Counted from the stretch's first letter, positions 17,805-26,728 are shown. The stretch: DNA of 64,000 bases from Bacteroides oleiciplenus YIT 12058 (GCF_000315485.1 NZ_JH992943.1:329594-393593), one strand, 5' to 3'. The notes: generated by a model not told the origin, from the sequence alone. A program made the numbers and translations.

Positions 17805-19349
17805 ATGAGAAACAAACTTTTTTTCAGCAGTGTCCTTTTAGCTGCTTCCGTATCGTTGTCTGCACAGAAAAGTGCAACGATTACCGTACACGCCGACCAA
17901 GGCACACAAATCATTCCTAAAGAAATCTACGGTCAGTTTGCCGAACACCTCGGTACTTGCATCTATGGCGGACTTTGGGTAGGTGAGAATTCAGATATCC
18001 CTAACATCAAAGGTTATCGTACCGATGTATTCAATGCGTTGAAAGAGCTTCAGGTTCCCGTCCTCCGTTGGCCGGGTGGTTGCTTTGCCGACGAATATCA
18101 CTGGATGGACGGTATCGGCCCGAAAGAGAACCGCCCCAAAATGGTAAATAACAACTGGGGAGGTACGATTGAAGACAACAGTTTCGGTACACATGAGTTC
18201 CTCAACCTCTGCGAAATGTTGGGCACTGAGCCTTACATCAGCGGAAACGTTGGGAGTGGTACTGTAGAAGAACTGGCTAAATGGGTAGAATACATGACTT
18301 CCGAAGGAGACTCTCCCATGGCAAGACTCCGTCGCCAGAACGGACGTGACAAGGCATGGAAAGTGAAATATCTCGGTGTAGGTAACGAAAGCTGGGGTTG
18401 CGGCGGAAGCATGCGTCCTGAGTATTATGCAGATTTGTATCGTCGTTACTCTACTTACTGTCGCAACTATGACGGCAACCATCTGTTTAAGATTGCCAGT
18501 GGCGCCAGCGATTACGATTATAACTGGACTAAAGTCCTGATGGACCGTGTAGGCGGACGTATGAACGGCCTTTCTCTCCATTATTATACTGTAACCGGAT
18601 GGAGTGGCAGTAAGGGAGCAGCCACCCAGTTCAGTAAAGACGATTATTACTGGACGATGGGTAAATGTCGTGAGATAGAAGACGTAATCAAAAAGCATTG
18701 CGCCATTATGGATGAATATGATCCTAAAAAGCACGTAGCCCTTATGCTCGATGAGTGGGGCACATGGTGGGATGAAGAACCCGGTACTATTCCCGGACAC
18801 CTTTATCAGCAAAACACCCTGCGCGACGCTTTCGTAGCCTCTCTTAGCTTTGATATCTTCCACAAATACACCGACCGCCTGAAGATGGCAAACATCGCAC
18901 AGATAGTGAATGTACTGCAATCTATGATTCTCACGAAAGACAAGGATATGGTACTGACTCCTACTTATTACGTATTCAAGATGTATAATGTACACCAGGA
19001 TGCCACCTACCTCCCACTCGACCTGAACTGCGAAATCATGGATGTACGCGACAACCGTAAAGTACCCATGATTAGCGCCACAGCTTCCAAGGACAAGGAT
19101 GGTAAGATTCATATCTCAATGTCCAATATCGATGCCGACAATGCACAGGAGATTACAATAAACCTGCCGGACGTGAAGGCAAAAAAAGCCATAGGCGAAA
19201 TTCTGACTTCTGCCAGCCTGACTGATTACAACTCTTTTGAAAAACCTAATAATGTAAAATTAGCTCCATTCAAAGAGGTAAAAATCAATAAAGGAGAGTT
19301 GAAGATAAAACTACCAACCAAGTCAATTGTTACTATTGAGTTACAGTAA
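17805..19349 (+). CDS. GH51 alpha-L-arabinofuranosidase
   Basis: A 514-residue exported enzyme (MRNKLFFSSVLLAASVSLSAQ signal ends at about residue 21) of family GH51. The N-terminal FAEHLGTCIYGGLWVGE and VLRWPGGCFADEYHW are family hallmarks. The acid/base Glu195 is in LGVGNESWG and the nucleophile Glu317 in MLDEWGTWWDE; a beta-sandwich closes the protein. It releases alpha-L-arabinofuranose from arabino-oligosaccharides in the periplasm, feeding the symporter and araBAD. It starts 41 bp after GH127. Confidence 0.96.
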   Translation: MRNKLFFSSVLLAASVSLSAQKSATITVHADQGTQIIPKEIYGQFAEHLGTCIYGGLWVGENSDIPNIKGYRTDVFNALKELQVPVLRWPGGCFADEYHWMDGIGPKENRPKMVNNNWGGTIEDNSFGTHEFLNLCEMLGTEPYISGNVGSGTVEELAKWVEYMTSEGDSPMARLRRQNGRDKAWKVKYLGVGNESWGCGGSMRPEYYADLYRRYSTYCRNYDGNHLFKIASGASDYDYNWTKVLMDRVGGRMNGLSLHYYTVTGWSGSKGAATQFSKDDYYWTMGKCREIEDVIKKHCAIMDEYDPKKHVALMLDEWGTWWDEEPGTIPGHLYQQNTLRDAFVASLSFDIFHKYTDRLKMANIAQIVNVLQSMILTKDKDMVLTPTYYVFKMYNVHQDATYLPLDLNCEIMDVRDNRKVPMISATASKDKDGKIHISMSNIDADNAQEITINLPDVKAKKAIGEILTSASLTDYNSFEKPNNVKLAPFKEVKINKGELKIKLPTKSIVTIELQ

Positions 19350-19423
19350 ATCAGTCGAAAAGACTTATTGTATTTTAAACAAGAAGCAGGTAGAAGGGGC
19401 GAGAAAAAAGAGACTCTATCTAT

Positions 19424-19454
19424 GTTGCGAATTACGCATAAAGAGTTATCTTTG
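19424..19454 (+). promoter_or_regulatory. Bacteroides-type promoter before tkt
   Basis: A GTTG -33 element at 19424-19427 and a perfect TAnnTTTG -7 element (TATCTTTG, 19447-19454) with 19 bp between. The ATG of transketolase is about 70 bp downstream, so tkt-rpiB can be expressed separately from the arabinose genes. Confidence 0.75.
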
Positions 19455-19526
19455 TCGCTGTTAAAATTAACAAGTAGCACATCAACCCGCTTTTAATATA
19501 GTATTCAATATATAATTAATATCAAT

Positions 19527-21536
19527 ATGAACGACAACAAACTTATGAACCGCGCAGCGGATAACATCCGTATCCTCGCTGCTTCTATGGTTGAAAAAGC
19601 CAATTCCGGTCATCCCGGTGGCGCCATGGGTGGTGCCGATTTTGTGAACGTACTCTTTTCCGAGTTCCTGGTGTATGATCCCGAAAATCCTTCATGGGAA
19701 GGCCGCGACCGTTTCTTCCTCGATCCGGGGCATATGTCACCGATGCTTTACTCTCAATTGGCGTTGATTGGCAAGTTCACACTGGACGAACTGAAAGAAT
19801 TCCGTCAATGGGACAGCCCTACTCCGGGACATCCCGAACGCGATATCAAGCGTGGCATTGAAAATACTTCCGGACCGCTCGGCCAAGGTCACACTTATGC
19901 CGTAGGTGCTGCCATTGCCGCTAAGTTCATGAAAGCACGTTTCGAAGAAGTAATGCCGCAGACTATCTACGCTTACATTTCAGACGGTGGTGTGCAGGAA
20001 GAAATCTCCCAAGGTGCTGGCCGTATCGCAGGTGCACTGGGTTTGGACAACCTTATCATGTTCTATGATGCCAACGACATTCAGCTTTCTACTGAAACGA
20101 AAGATGTAACCATCGAAGATACTGCCAAGAAATACGAAGCCTGGGGCTGGAAAGTTATCAAAATCAATGGTAACGATCCCGATGCTATCCGTGGTGCTTT
20201 GAACGAAGCTAAAGCTGAAAACGAACGTCCGACCCTGATTATCGGTCATACCGTGATGGGTAAGGGTGCACGCAAGGCAGACGGCAGCAGCTACGAAGCT
20301 AACTGTGCTACTCACGGCGCTCCTCTGGGTGGTGACGCTTATGTTAATACCATCAAGAACCTTGGCGGTGACCCGACGAATCCATTCGTTATCTTCCCTG
20401 AAGTGGCAGAACTGTATGCTAAACGTGCTGCTGAACTGAAAGAAATCATGGCGAAAAAATATGCAGCTAAGGCTGAATGGGCGAAGGCTAATCCTGAAAA
20501 AGCAGCCAAGCTTGATTTATTCTTCTCAGGCAAAGCTCCGGAAGTGAACTGGGCAGCTATCGAACAGAAAGCAGGTTCGGCTACACGTGCAGCATCGGCC
20601 ACCGTACTGGGTGCCCTCGCTACTCAGGTAGAGAACATGGTTGTTGCTTCTGCCGACCTTTCAAACTCAGATAAGACAGACGGCTTCCTGAAAAAGACCC
20701 ATGCTTTCAAGAAAGGTGATTTCAGCGGTGCATTCTTCCAGGCTGGCGTTGCCGAGCTGACAATGGCTTGCTGCTGTATCGGTATGGCACTGCATGGTGG
20801 TGTGATTCCGGCTTGTGGAACGTTCTTCGTATTCTCCGACTATATGAAACCTGCCGTGCGTATGGCTGCCCTGATGGAAGTACCCGTGAAGTTCATCTGG
20901 ACACACGATGCATTCCGTGTAGGTGAAGACGGTCCTACTCATGAACCGGTAGAACAGGAAGCTCAGATTCGTCTGATGGAGAAACTGAAAAACCATAAAG
21001 GACACAACTCCATGTTGGTTCTCCGTCCGGCAGATGCAGAAGAAACAACTATAGCATGGAAGTTGGCAATGGAAAATACAACTACTCCTACAGGCTTGAT
21101 TTTCTCCCGTCAGAATATAGCTAACCTGCCCGCAGGAAATGACTACGAACAGGCAGCCAAGGGTGCTTACATCGTGGCAGGTTCTGATGAGAACCCAGAT
21201 GTGGTGCTCGTTGCTTCCGGTTCGGAAGTATCCACATTGGTGGCAGGTACGGAATTGTTGCGCAAAGATGGTGTAAAGGTACGTATCGTATCTGCTCCAT
21301 CCGAAGGTTTATTCCGCAGCCAGGCTCCGGGTTATCAGGAAAGCATTATTCCTGTGGGTGCAAAGGTATTCGGCCTGACGGCTGGTCTGCCCGTCAACCT
21401 GCAAGGCTTGGTAGGTACCAACGGTAAGATTTGGGGATTGGAATCTTTCGGTTTCTCTGCTCCTTACACTGTGCTGGACGAAAAGCTTGGCTTTACGGCT
21501 GACAATGTTTACAAGCAAGTGAAGGCAATGTTATAA
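19527..21536 (+). CDS. tkt: transketolase
   Basis: A full-length (669 residues) thiamine diphosphate enzyme of the non-oxidative pentose phosphate pathway, cytoplasmic. The N-terminal TPP domain shows KANSGHPGGAMGGADF, HMSPMLYSQLAL, GPLGQGHTYAVGAAIA and the Mg/TPP motif near SDGGVQEEISQGAGR with FYDANDIQL; the pyrimidine domain shows FQAGVAELTMACCCIGMALH and WTHDAFRVGEDGPTHEPVEQ; a transketolase C-domain ends it. It takes xylulose 5-phosphate produced by AraD. Rearrangement partner rpiB follows after about 100 bp. Confidence 0.97.
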   Translation: MNDNKLMNRAADNIRILAASMVEKANSGHPGGAMGGADFVNVLFSEFLVYDPENPSWEGRDRFFLDPGHMSPMLYSQLALIGKFTLDELKEFRQWDSPTPGHPERDIKRGIENTSGPLGQGHTYAVGAAIAAKFMKARFEEVMPQTIYAYISDGGVQEEISQGAGRIAGALGLDNLIMFYDANDIQLSTETKDVTIEDTAKKYEAWGWKVIKINGNDPDAIRGALNEAKAENERPTLIIGHTVMGKGARKADGSSYEANCATHGAPLGGDAYVNTIKNLGGDPTNPFVIFPEVAELYAKRAAELKEIMAKKYAAKAEWAKANPEKAAKLDLFFSGKAPEVNWAAIEQKAGSATRAASATVLGALATQVENMVVASADLSNSDKTDGFLKKTHAFKKGDFSGAFFQAGVAELTMACCCIGMALHGGVIPACGTFFVFSDYMKPAVRMAALMEVPVKFIWTHDAFRVGEDGPTHEPVEQEAQIRLMEKLKNHKGHNSMLVLRPADAEETTIAWKLAMENTTTPTGLIFSRQNIANLPAGNDYEQAAKGAYIVAGSDENPDVVLVASGSEVSTLVAGTELLRKDGVKVRIVSAPSEGLFRSQAPGYQESIIPVGAKVFGLTAGLPVNLQGLVGTNGKIWGLESFGFSAPYTVLDEKLGFTADNVYKQVKAML

Positions 21537-21540
21537 GAAT

Positions 21541-21640
21541 TATTCAATGTGCTGATGTGCTAATATACTAATTGGCTGCGCTATATACGTTGCATAGCCA
21601 TTGGCATATTGGCACATTGCCATATTATCACATTAATGAC
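21541..21640. repeat. degenerate intergenic repeat of TGTGCTAAT/TTGGCATA type words
   Basis: The gap between tkt and rpiB is made of short near-repeats (aatgtgctgatgtgctaata, then ttggcatattggcacattgc) that are partly reverse complements of each other. I see similar low-complexity words in Bacteroides intergenic DNA in general. No promoter or gene is evident here. Confidence 0.5.
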
Positions 21641-22075
21641 ATGAAAACAATTGGAATTTGCTCCGACCACGCCGGATTTGAATTGAAAGAATACGTTCGC
21701 GGTTGGCTGGAAGTTAAAGGTTGGGAGTACAAAGATTTCGGAACATACTCTACGGAAAGTTGCGATTATGCAGACTTCGCCCATCCTCTGGCACTCGCTG
21801 TTGAAGCCGGAGAATGTTATCCGGGAATCGCTATCTGTGGAAGCGGTGAAGGCATCAGCATGACGTTGAACAAGCACCAAGGCATCCGCGCTGCACTGTG
21901 TTGGACAGCAGAGATTGCCCATCTGGCACGTCAACATAATGATGCCAATGTGCTCGTGATGCCGGGACGCTTTATCAGCACGGAAGAAGCTGACATGATT
22001 ATGAGGGAATTCTTCAGCACACAGTTTGAAGGAGGACGTCATCAGAAGCGAATCGATAAGATACCAGTGAAGTAA
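21641..22075 (+). CDS. rpiB: ribose 5-phosphate isomerase B
   Basis: A 144-residue RpiB/LacAB sugar-phosphate isomerase. The open frame extends to 21572, but that stretch lies in the intergenic repeat and is not conserved-looking, while the ATG at 21641 gives the normal N-terminus MKTIGICSDHAGFELKEYV. Active-site features are SDHAGF, the Cys-containing ICGSGEGISMTLNKH loop, and NVLVMPGRFIS. It interconverts ribose 5-phosphate and ribulose 5-phosphate, completing the pentose branch begun by AraD and transketolase. Confidence 0.95.
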   Translation: MKTIGICSDHAGFELKEYVRGWLEVKGWEYKDFGTYSTESCDYADFAHPLALAVEAGECYPGIAICGSGEGISMTLNKHQGIRAALCWTAEIAHLARQHNDANVLVMPGRFISTEEADMIMREFFSTQFEGGRHQKRIDKIPVK

Positions 22076-22111
22076 AAACAAGATAGAGCGATGTGTCTCT
22101 TCCTATTGAAT

Positions 22112-22172
22112 ACCCCATTACAATTAGTCATCATTCATTATACAGACTGATTGTGATGGGGTACTTCTTTTA
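22112..22172 (+). terminator. strong hairpin terminator after rpiB
   Basis: Bases 22112-22129 pair with 22145-22162 over 18 positions (ACCCCAT... against ...ATGGGGT), with two G-U pairs and a 15-base loop, followed by acttctttta. It closes the arabinose/pentose gene series. Confidence 0.75.
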
Positions 22173-22555
22173 TATTCGGGAAATTCCAATGGCGAAAGGC
22201 AAAAGGAATTGAGCATTTTTTACAAATAAAATCACTTTAGCAAAGTTCTTCACCACCAATAATGGATTGATAATATTTCAGTCGCAACATGAACCTATTT
22301 CAGTCGTATACTGATTGTTATCCTTTTCAAAACATGCTCTGAAGTGGGTGAAGATAATACAGACCGATTGCAAGGCAAATGCAAATATAAATTCAAAAAA
22401 ATGAGACATTCCATCTATACATATCACCAAGCTACTTATGATAGAAACGTCAAATATTACACATTTTCTATCAAAAACTCATCTTCATCGACGGGAGTGT
22501 TCCGTACCTTTGCTGCCGACATCTAATAACCACTTAAAAGAAAAACAGGAAACGC
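22173..22555. other. A/T-rich gap with a promoter-like element
   Basis: About 380 bp without a convincing gene; short open frames here have no recognisable features. A TAnnTTTG -7 element (TACCTTTG, 22505-22512) stands 43 bp before the GH28 start, but the -33 position is poor. Nothing else seen. Confidence 0.5.
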
Positions 22556-23959
22556 ATGAAAAAAGTATTCGGAATTCTTTCCCTGCTTCTCTCGGCCTCA
22601 TTGGCAATCGCCAACCCGATAGACTTCGACAAAGCTTTCAAGGAAAGCGTAAAGATTGAAAAGCAAATCAAGAAAACCTCTTTCCCCAAGCAAACGTATC
22701 TCATCACGGACTTCGGTGCCAAACCCGATACTCCGGATGCGCCTTGCCATGAGGCAATCAACCAAGCCATCGTAACTTGCTGCCTGAATGGTGGCGGCAC
22801 GGTTATAGTTCCCAAAGGCACATTCTATACAGGCCCCATCACGCTAAAAAGTAACGTCAACTTTCATGTAGAAGAAGGGGCCATATTGAAATTCTCAACC
22901 GACCAAAGCCTCTATTTCCCGGGGGTCATCACCCGTTGGGAAGGATTAGACTGCTATAATGCCCGCCCGCTGATTTATGCTTATGGTGAAACAAATATCG
23001 CTATCACCGGTAAAGGTACCATTGACGGACAAGGCTCCAACGATACCTGGTGGCCAATGTGCGGTGCTCCCCGCTATGGCTGGAAAGAAGGCATGGTGGC
23101 ACAGCGCAACGGCGGACGCGAACGTCTACTAATGTACGGCGAAACCTCCACCCCTGTTTATAAGCGTGTAATGACACCTGAAGATGGGTTGCGCCCGCAA
23201 CTCATTAACCTGTACTCATGTAATACAGTGCTGATAGAAGATGTAACCTTATTGAATTCTCCTTTCTGGGTTATTCACCCACTATTCTGCGAAAGTCTCA
23301 TCGTACGCGGCGTATACGTTTATAACCGTGGTCCCAACGGTGACGGCTGCGATCCCGAATCCTGCAAAAATGTATTGATAGAGAACTGTACTTTTGATAC
23401 TGGAGATGACTGTATTGCTATCAAATCCGGTCGTAACCAAGACGGACGCAAGTGGGGCATTCCCAGCGAAAACATTATCGTACGTGGTTGCTATATGAAG
23501 AAAGGACACGGCGGTGTAGTCATTGGCAGCGAAATCTCCGGCGGATATCGCAACCTATACGTAGAAAACTGTAAGATGGATAGTCCCGACCTTGACCGCG
23601 TCATCCGCATCAAGACCAGCACCTGTCGTGGCGGACTGATTGAAAACGTCTTCGTGCGTAACGTCACCGTAGGCCAGTGCCGAGAAGCCGTGCTGCGCAT
23701 CAACCTGCAATACGAGAACCGTGAAAACTGCAACCGTGGCTTCACTCCTACTGTCCGCAACGTTCATCTGAAAAATGTGACCTGCGAAAAAAGCAAGCTC
23801 GGCGTCCTCATTATTGGTCTCGACAATGATGACCACGTATATAACATCAGCGTTGAAGATTCCCACTTTAATAATGTTGCCAAAGATGGAAATGACATAA
23901 AAGGTGCAAAAGACGTTACGTTCAAAAACCTCTATATAAACGGAAATCTTGTAAAGTAA
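22556..23959 (+). CDS. GH28 polygalacturonase-family glycosidase, exported
   Basis: A 467-residue right-handed beta-helix protein with signal peptide MKKVFGILSLLLSASLAIA. GH28 motifs are visible in order: GPNGDGCDPESC (first catalytic Asp region), TFDTGDDCIAIKSGR (catalytic Asp pair), KKGHGGVVIGSEISGG (His loop) and RVIRIKTSTCRGG (RIK). The protein probably hydrolyses galacturonic acid links from the chain end in the periplasm, as commonly found for this shape in Bacteroides; exo mode and substrate are inferred. It stands alone between two terminators, so it is its own transcription unit, although pectin side chains (arabinan) link it in logic to the genes upstream. Confidence 0.93.
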   Translation: MKKVFGILSLLLSASLAIANPIDFDKAFKESVKIEKQIKKTSFPKQTYLITDFGAKPDTPDAPCHEAINQAIVTCCLNGGGTVIVPKGTFYTGPITLKSNVNFHVEEGAILKFSTDQSLYFPGVITRWEGLDCYNARPLIYAYGETNIAITGKGTIDGQGSNDTWWPMCGAPRYGWKEGMVAQRNGGRERLLMYGETSTPVYKRVMTPEDGLRPQLINLYSCNTVLIEDVTLLNSPFWVIHPLFCESLIVRGVYVYNRGPNGDGCDPESCKNVLIENCTFDTGDDCIAIKSGRNQDGRKWGIPSENIIVRGCYMKKGHGGVVIGSEISGGYRNLYVENCKMDSPDLDRVIRIKTSTCRGGLIENVFVRNVTVGQCREAVLRINLQYENRENCNRGFTPTVRNVHLKNVTCEKSKLGVLIIGLDNDDHVYNISVEDSHFNNVAKDGNDIKGAKDVTFKNLYINGNLVK

Positions 23960-23981
23960 ACAATCTACATTTATCATAGTT

Positions 23982-24034
23982 AAAGCCCAAAGTTGTGACA
24001 TTCTGATAGAATTTCATTCAACTTTGGGCTTTTT
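23982..24034 (+). terminator. rho-independent terminator after GH28
   Basis: AAAGCCCAAAGTTG pairs with CAACTTTGGGCTTT, 14 bp, ending in a T-run. The loop is about 23 bases. Confidence 0.85.
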
Positions 24035-24092
24035 ATTTCCTCATTTTTCTTATTTTTCACAGAATACTTGCTTATTGTCTCTAAATAAAAAC

Positions 24093-24100
24093 TATCTTTG
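24093..24100 (+). promoter_or_regulatory. promoter -7 element of the oxidoreductase operon
   Basis: TATCTTTG, a perfect match to TAnnTTTG, 29 bp before the TPR gene. TTG elements lie upstream at 24068 and 24075, though at non-ideal spacing. Confidence 0.6.
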
Positions 24101-24129
24101 TATTCCAATAATCCGAAATTCAATACGAT

Positions 24130-24405
24130 ATGGAGCAACTGAATATAATCAAAGAGCTTATCAATAAGGGAGATATAGTCGATGCTATCAATCTGCTTGA
24201 GGTTTATGTGCTCAACAACTCCACTCACCTGGATAAGGCTTTCTATCTTCTGGGGAATGCTTATCGCAAACAAGGAAATTGGCAGCAAACTTTGAATAAT
24301 TATCAACGTGCCATCGACCTCAATCCAAACAGCCCCGCCAAAGAAGCCCACCGTATGGTAATGGATATCCTGAATTTCTACAATAAGGATATGTACAATC
24401 AATAA
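24130..24405 (+). CDS. small TPR protein, first gene of the 2-oxoacid oxidoreductase operon
   Basis: A 91-residue cytoplasmic protein with about two tetratricopeptide units: LLEVYVLNNSTHLDKAFYLL and NAYRKQGNWQQTLNNYQRAI, the latter with the typical Gly/Ala/Pro spacing (DLNPNSPA). No signal peptide or catalytic motif. It lies 21 bp before the ferredoxin gene in an operon that otherwise encodes only oxidoreductase subunits, so it may help assemble or scaffold the complex; this is inference. Confidence 0.85.
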   Translation: MEQLNIIKELINKGDIVDAINLLEVYVLNNSTHLDKAFYLLGNAYRKQGNWQQTLNNYQRAIDLNPNSPAKEAHRMVMDILNFYNKDMYNQ

Positions 24406-24426
24406 CATATAAAAGTAACGTGAATT

Positions 24427-24654
24427 ATGGCAAAGATTAAAGGAGCAATCGTAGTGGACACCGAACGGTGCAAAGGCTGCAACCTATGCGTGGTAGCCTG
24501 TCCCCTGCATGTAATAGCCCTCACCAAAGAGGTGAACGTAAAAGGGTATAACTATGCCCATCAAATACTGGAAGATACCTGCAACGGCTGTGCGTCGTGC
24601 GCCCAGGTTTGTCCGGACGGATGTATCTCTGTTTATAAAGTAAAAGTTGAATAA
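24427..24654 (+). CDS. 2x[4Fe-4S] ferredoxin subunit of 2-oxoacid:ferredoxin oxidoreductase
   Basis: A 75-residue ferredoxin with two cysteine clusters, CKGCNLCVVACP and CNGCASCAQVCP, enough for two [4Fe-4S] centres. It carries electrons from the TPP site of the alpha/beta subunits encoded next. Equivalent to the delta subunit (KorD/VorD) of archaeal-type enzymes. Confidence 0.94.
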   Translation: MAKIKGAIVVDTERCKGCNLCVVACPLHVIALTKEVNVKGYNYAHQILEDTCNGCASCAQVCPDGCISVYKVKVE

Positions 24655-24673
24655 ATCTGTAAATCAGTAGAAT

Positions 24674-25759
24674 ATGGCAGAAGAAGTTGTATTAATGAAA
24701 GGAAACGAAGCCATCGCCCACGCAGCCATCCGTTGCGGAGCGGACGGATACTTCGGTTACCCTATTACTCCGCAATCGGAAGTATTGGAAACTCTTGCCG
24801 AACTGAAACCCTGGGAAACTACCGGCATGGTGGTGCTGCAGGCAGAAAGTGAAGTGGCAGCTATTAATATGGTGTACGGCGGTGCCGGAAGTGGAAAAAT
24901 GGTGTTGACATCGTCTTCCAGCCCCGGTGTAAGCTTGAAGCAAGAAGGTATCTCCTATCTAGCAGGTGCCGAATTACCCTGTCTGGTGGTAAACGTAATG
25001 CGTGGCGGTCCCGGATTGGGAACCATCCAGCCAAGCCAGGCAGACTACTTCCAGACCGTAAAAGGTGGAGGACACGGTGACTACCGTTTGATTACATTCG
25101 CTCCCGCTTCCGTACAGGAAATGGCCGACTTCGTAGGACTGGCTTTCGACCTTGCCTTCAAATACCGCAATCCGGCTATCATCCTTGCCGACGGTGTTAT
25201 CGGCCAGATGATGGAAAAGGTGGTATTGCCTGCGCAAAAACCACGCCGCACCGATGCAGAAGTTATCGAGCAATGCCCATGGGCTACTACTGGCAAAGCT
25301 AACGGTCGCAAGCCCAATATCATAACTTCTTTGGAACTAAAGCCGGAAGAAATGGAAAAGAATAACATCCGCTTTCAGGCTAAGTACAAACTGATAGAAG
25401 AAAACGAAGTGCGCTTCGAAGAAATTGACTGTAAAGATGCCGATTATCTGATTATCGCATTCGGCTCCATGGCCCGTATCGGACAAAAAGCAATGGAACT
25501 TGCACGCGAAGAGGGTATCAAAGTTGGCATATTGCGCCCCATTACTCTTTGGCCATTTCCCACAAAAGCCATCGCATCTTATGCTGAGAAGGTAAAAGGT
25601 ATGCTGGTCACCGAGTTGAACGCCGGACAGATGGTTGAAGATGTACGCCTCGCTGTGAATGGTAAAGTGCAAGTAGAGCACTTCGGACGCCTCGGTGGAA
25701 TCGTACCTGATCCGGAAGAGATTGTAAGTGCGTTGAAAGAAAAAATAATAAAGAAATGA
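24674..25759 (+). CDS. vorB: 2-oxoacid:ferredoxin oxidoreductase alpha subunit (VorB-type)
   Basis: A 361-residue pyrimidine-binding subunit. The N-terminal GNEAIAHAAIRCGADGYFGYPITPQSE segment is the classic alpha domain (YPITP), followed by LTSSSSPGVSLKQEGISYL and VNVMRGGPGLGTIQPSQADY, then the transketolase-C-like part with YLIIAFGSMARIGQKAM. It decarboxylates a branched-chain or other 2-oxoacid to its acyl-CoA with ferredoxin, reversibly. Automatic pipelines usually name this form 3-methyl-2-oxobutanoate dehydrogenase VorB; 2-oxoglutarate is equally possible. Its TGA overlaps the ATG of the next small gene. Confidence 0.92.
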   Translation: MAEEVVLMKGNEAIAHAAIRCGADGYFGYPITPQSEVLETLAELKPWETTGMVVLQAESEVAAINMVYGGAGSGKMVLTSSSSPGVSLKQEGISYLAGAELPCLVVNVMRGGPGLGTIQPSQADYFQTVKGGGHGDYRLITFAPASVQEMADFVGLAFDLAFKYRNPAIILADGVIGQMMEKVVLPAQKPRRTDAEVIEQCPWATTGKANGRKPNIITSLELKPEEMEKNNIRFQAKYKLIEENEVRFEEIDCKDADYLIIAFGSMARIGQKAMELAREEGIKVGILRPITLWPFPTKAIASYAEKVKGMLVTELNAGQMVEDVRLAVNGKVQVEHFGRLGGIVPDPEEIVSALKEKIIKK

Positions 25760-25929
25760 ACCCTGATAAAATAAGAAGCGTATTAAATATACTCTTCATG
25801 ATACTCGCTTTGGCAGCTATCATCGTATATTTCGTTGCAAAGGATGACTTCAAACTATTCATCTATGTTTGCGGCGCAGCAATATTCGTCAAGCTGATGG
25901 AGTTTTTTATACGGTTCACCAACAGATAA
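25756..25929 (+). CDS. 57-residue two-helix membrane protein inside the oxidoreductase operon
   Basis: ATG at 25756 overlaps the vorB stop as ATGA, and the TAA at 25927-25929 lies just before the beta-subunit start, so it fits the operon exactly. The protein has two hydrophobic helices: residues ~9-27 (VLNILFMILALAAIIVYFV) and ~34-52 (LFIYVCGAAIFVKLMEFFI), with a KDDFK turn and a basic RFTNR end. No known family recognised. Tight packing and coupling suggest it is translated and may tether the enzyme to the inner membrane; that is inference. Confidence 0.8.
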   Translation: MNPDKIRSVLNILFMILALAAIIVYFVAKDDFKLFIYVCGAAIFVKLMEFFIRFTNR

Positions 25930-25941
25930 GGAGAAGTGATT

Positions 25942-26703
25942 ATGACAAAAGAAGATATTATCAAGCCTGAGAATCTGGTTTATAAGAAACCGACTCTGAT
26001 GAACGATAATCCCATGCACTACTGTCCGGGATGCAGCCACGGTGTGGTACACAAGCTGATAGCCGAAGTAATCGAAGAAATGGGCATGGAAGACAAAACA
26101 GTAGGTATCTCCCCAGTGGGATGTGCCGTGTTCATCTATAACTATCTGGATATTGACTGGCAGGAAGCTGCACACGGACGTGCGCCCGCACTTGCCACCG
26201 CTATCAAGCGTCTCTGGCCGGACCGCCTGGTATTCACTTATCAGGGCGACGGTGACCTGGCATGTATCGGTACTGCCGAGACTATCCATGCATTGAACCG
26301 CGGTGAGAACATCACCATCATCTTTATCAACAATGCCATTTATGGTATGACGGGTGGCCAGATGGCTCCTACTACACTGGTCGGCATGAAGACTTCTACC
26401 AGCCCTTACGGACGTGATGTTCACCTGCACGGTTATCCGTTGAAGATGGCTGACATCGCTGCACAACTGGAAGGAACAGCTTACGTAACCCGTCAGAGTG
26501 TGCAGACTGTCGGTGCTATCCGCAAAGCAAAGAAGGCTATCCGCAAGGCATTCGAGAACTCTATGGCAGGCAAAGGTTCTAATCTGGTAGAGATAGTCTC
26601 TACTTGTAACTCCGGCTGGAAGCAGACTCCTGCACAATCCAACAAATGGATGGAAGAGCACATGTTCCCGTTCTATCCGCTGGGTGACTTGAAAGATAAA
26701 TAA
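25942..26703 (+). CDS. 2-oxoacid:ferredoxin oxidoreductase beta subunit (TPP-binding)
   Basis: A 253-residue TPP subunit. ATG 25942 is preceded at good distance by AAGGAG (25928-25933), so it is preferred over the GTG at 25936. Motifs are HYCPGCSHGVVHKL at the N-terminus, SPVGCAVFIYNY, GRAPALATAIKRLWPDRLVF, and the TPP/Mg motif GDGDLACIGTAETIHAL ... FINNAIYGMTGGQ. It forms the active site with the alpha subunit. It lies between the small membrane gene and the gamma gene. Confidence 0.95.
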   Translation: MTKEDIIKPENLVYKKPTLMNDNPMHYCPGCSHGVVHKLIAEVIEEMGMEDKTVGISPVGCAVFIYNYLDIDWQEAAHGRAPALATAIKRLWPDRLVFTYQGDGDLACIGTAETIHALNRGENITIIFINNAIYGMTGGQMAPTTLVGMKTSTSPYGRDVHLHGYPLKMADIAAQLEGTAYVTRQSVQTVGAIRKAKKAIRKAFENSMAGKGSNLVEIVSTCNSGWKQTPAQSNKWMEEHMFPFYPLGDLKDK

Positions 26704-26728
26704 TCACATGCTAAAAGACTTAAGAACA

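Noticed and set aside
17991..19112. 373-codon open frame on the minus strand
   Set aside because: It lies wholly opposite the GH51 gene, whose catalytic motifs are clear; no signal, motif or promoter supports the antisense frame.
22344..22526. 60-codon frame before GH28
   Set aside because: No start signal, no recognisable features, runs through the likely promoter.
25855..26661. 268-codon minus-strand frame opposite the beta subunit
   Set aside because: Complete overlap with a certain gene and no family features.
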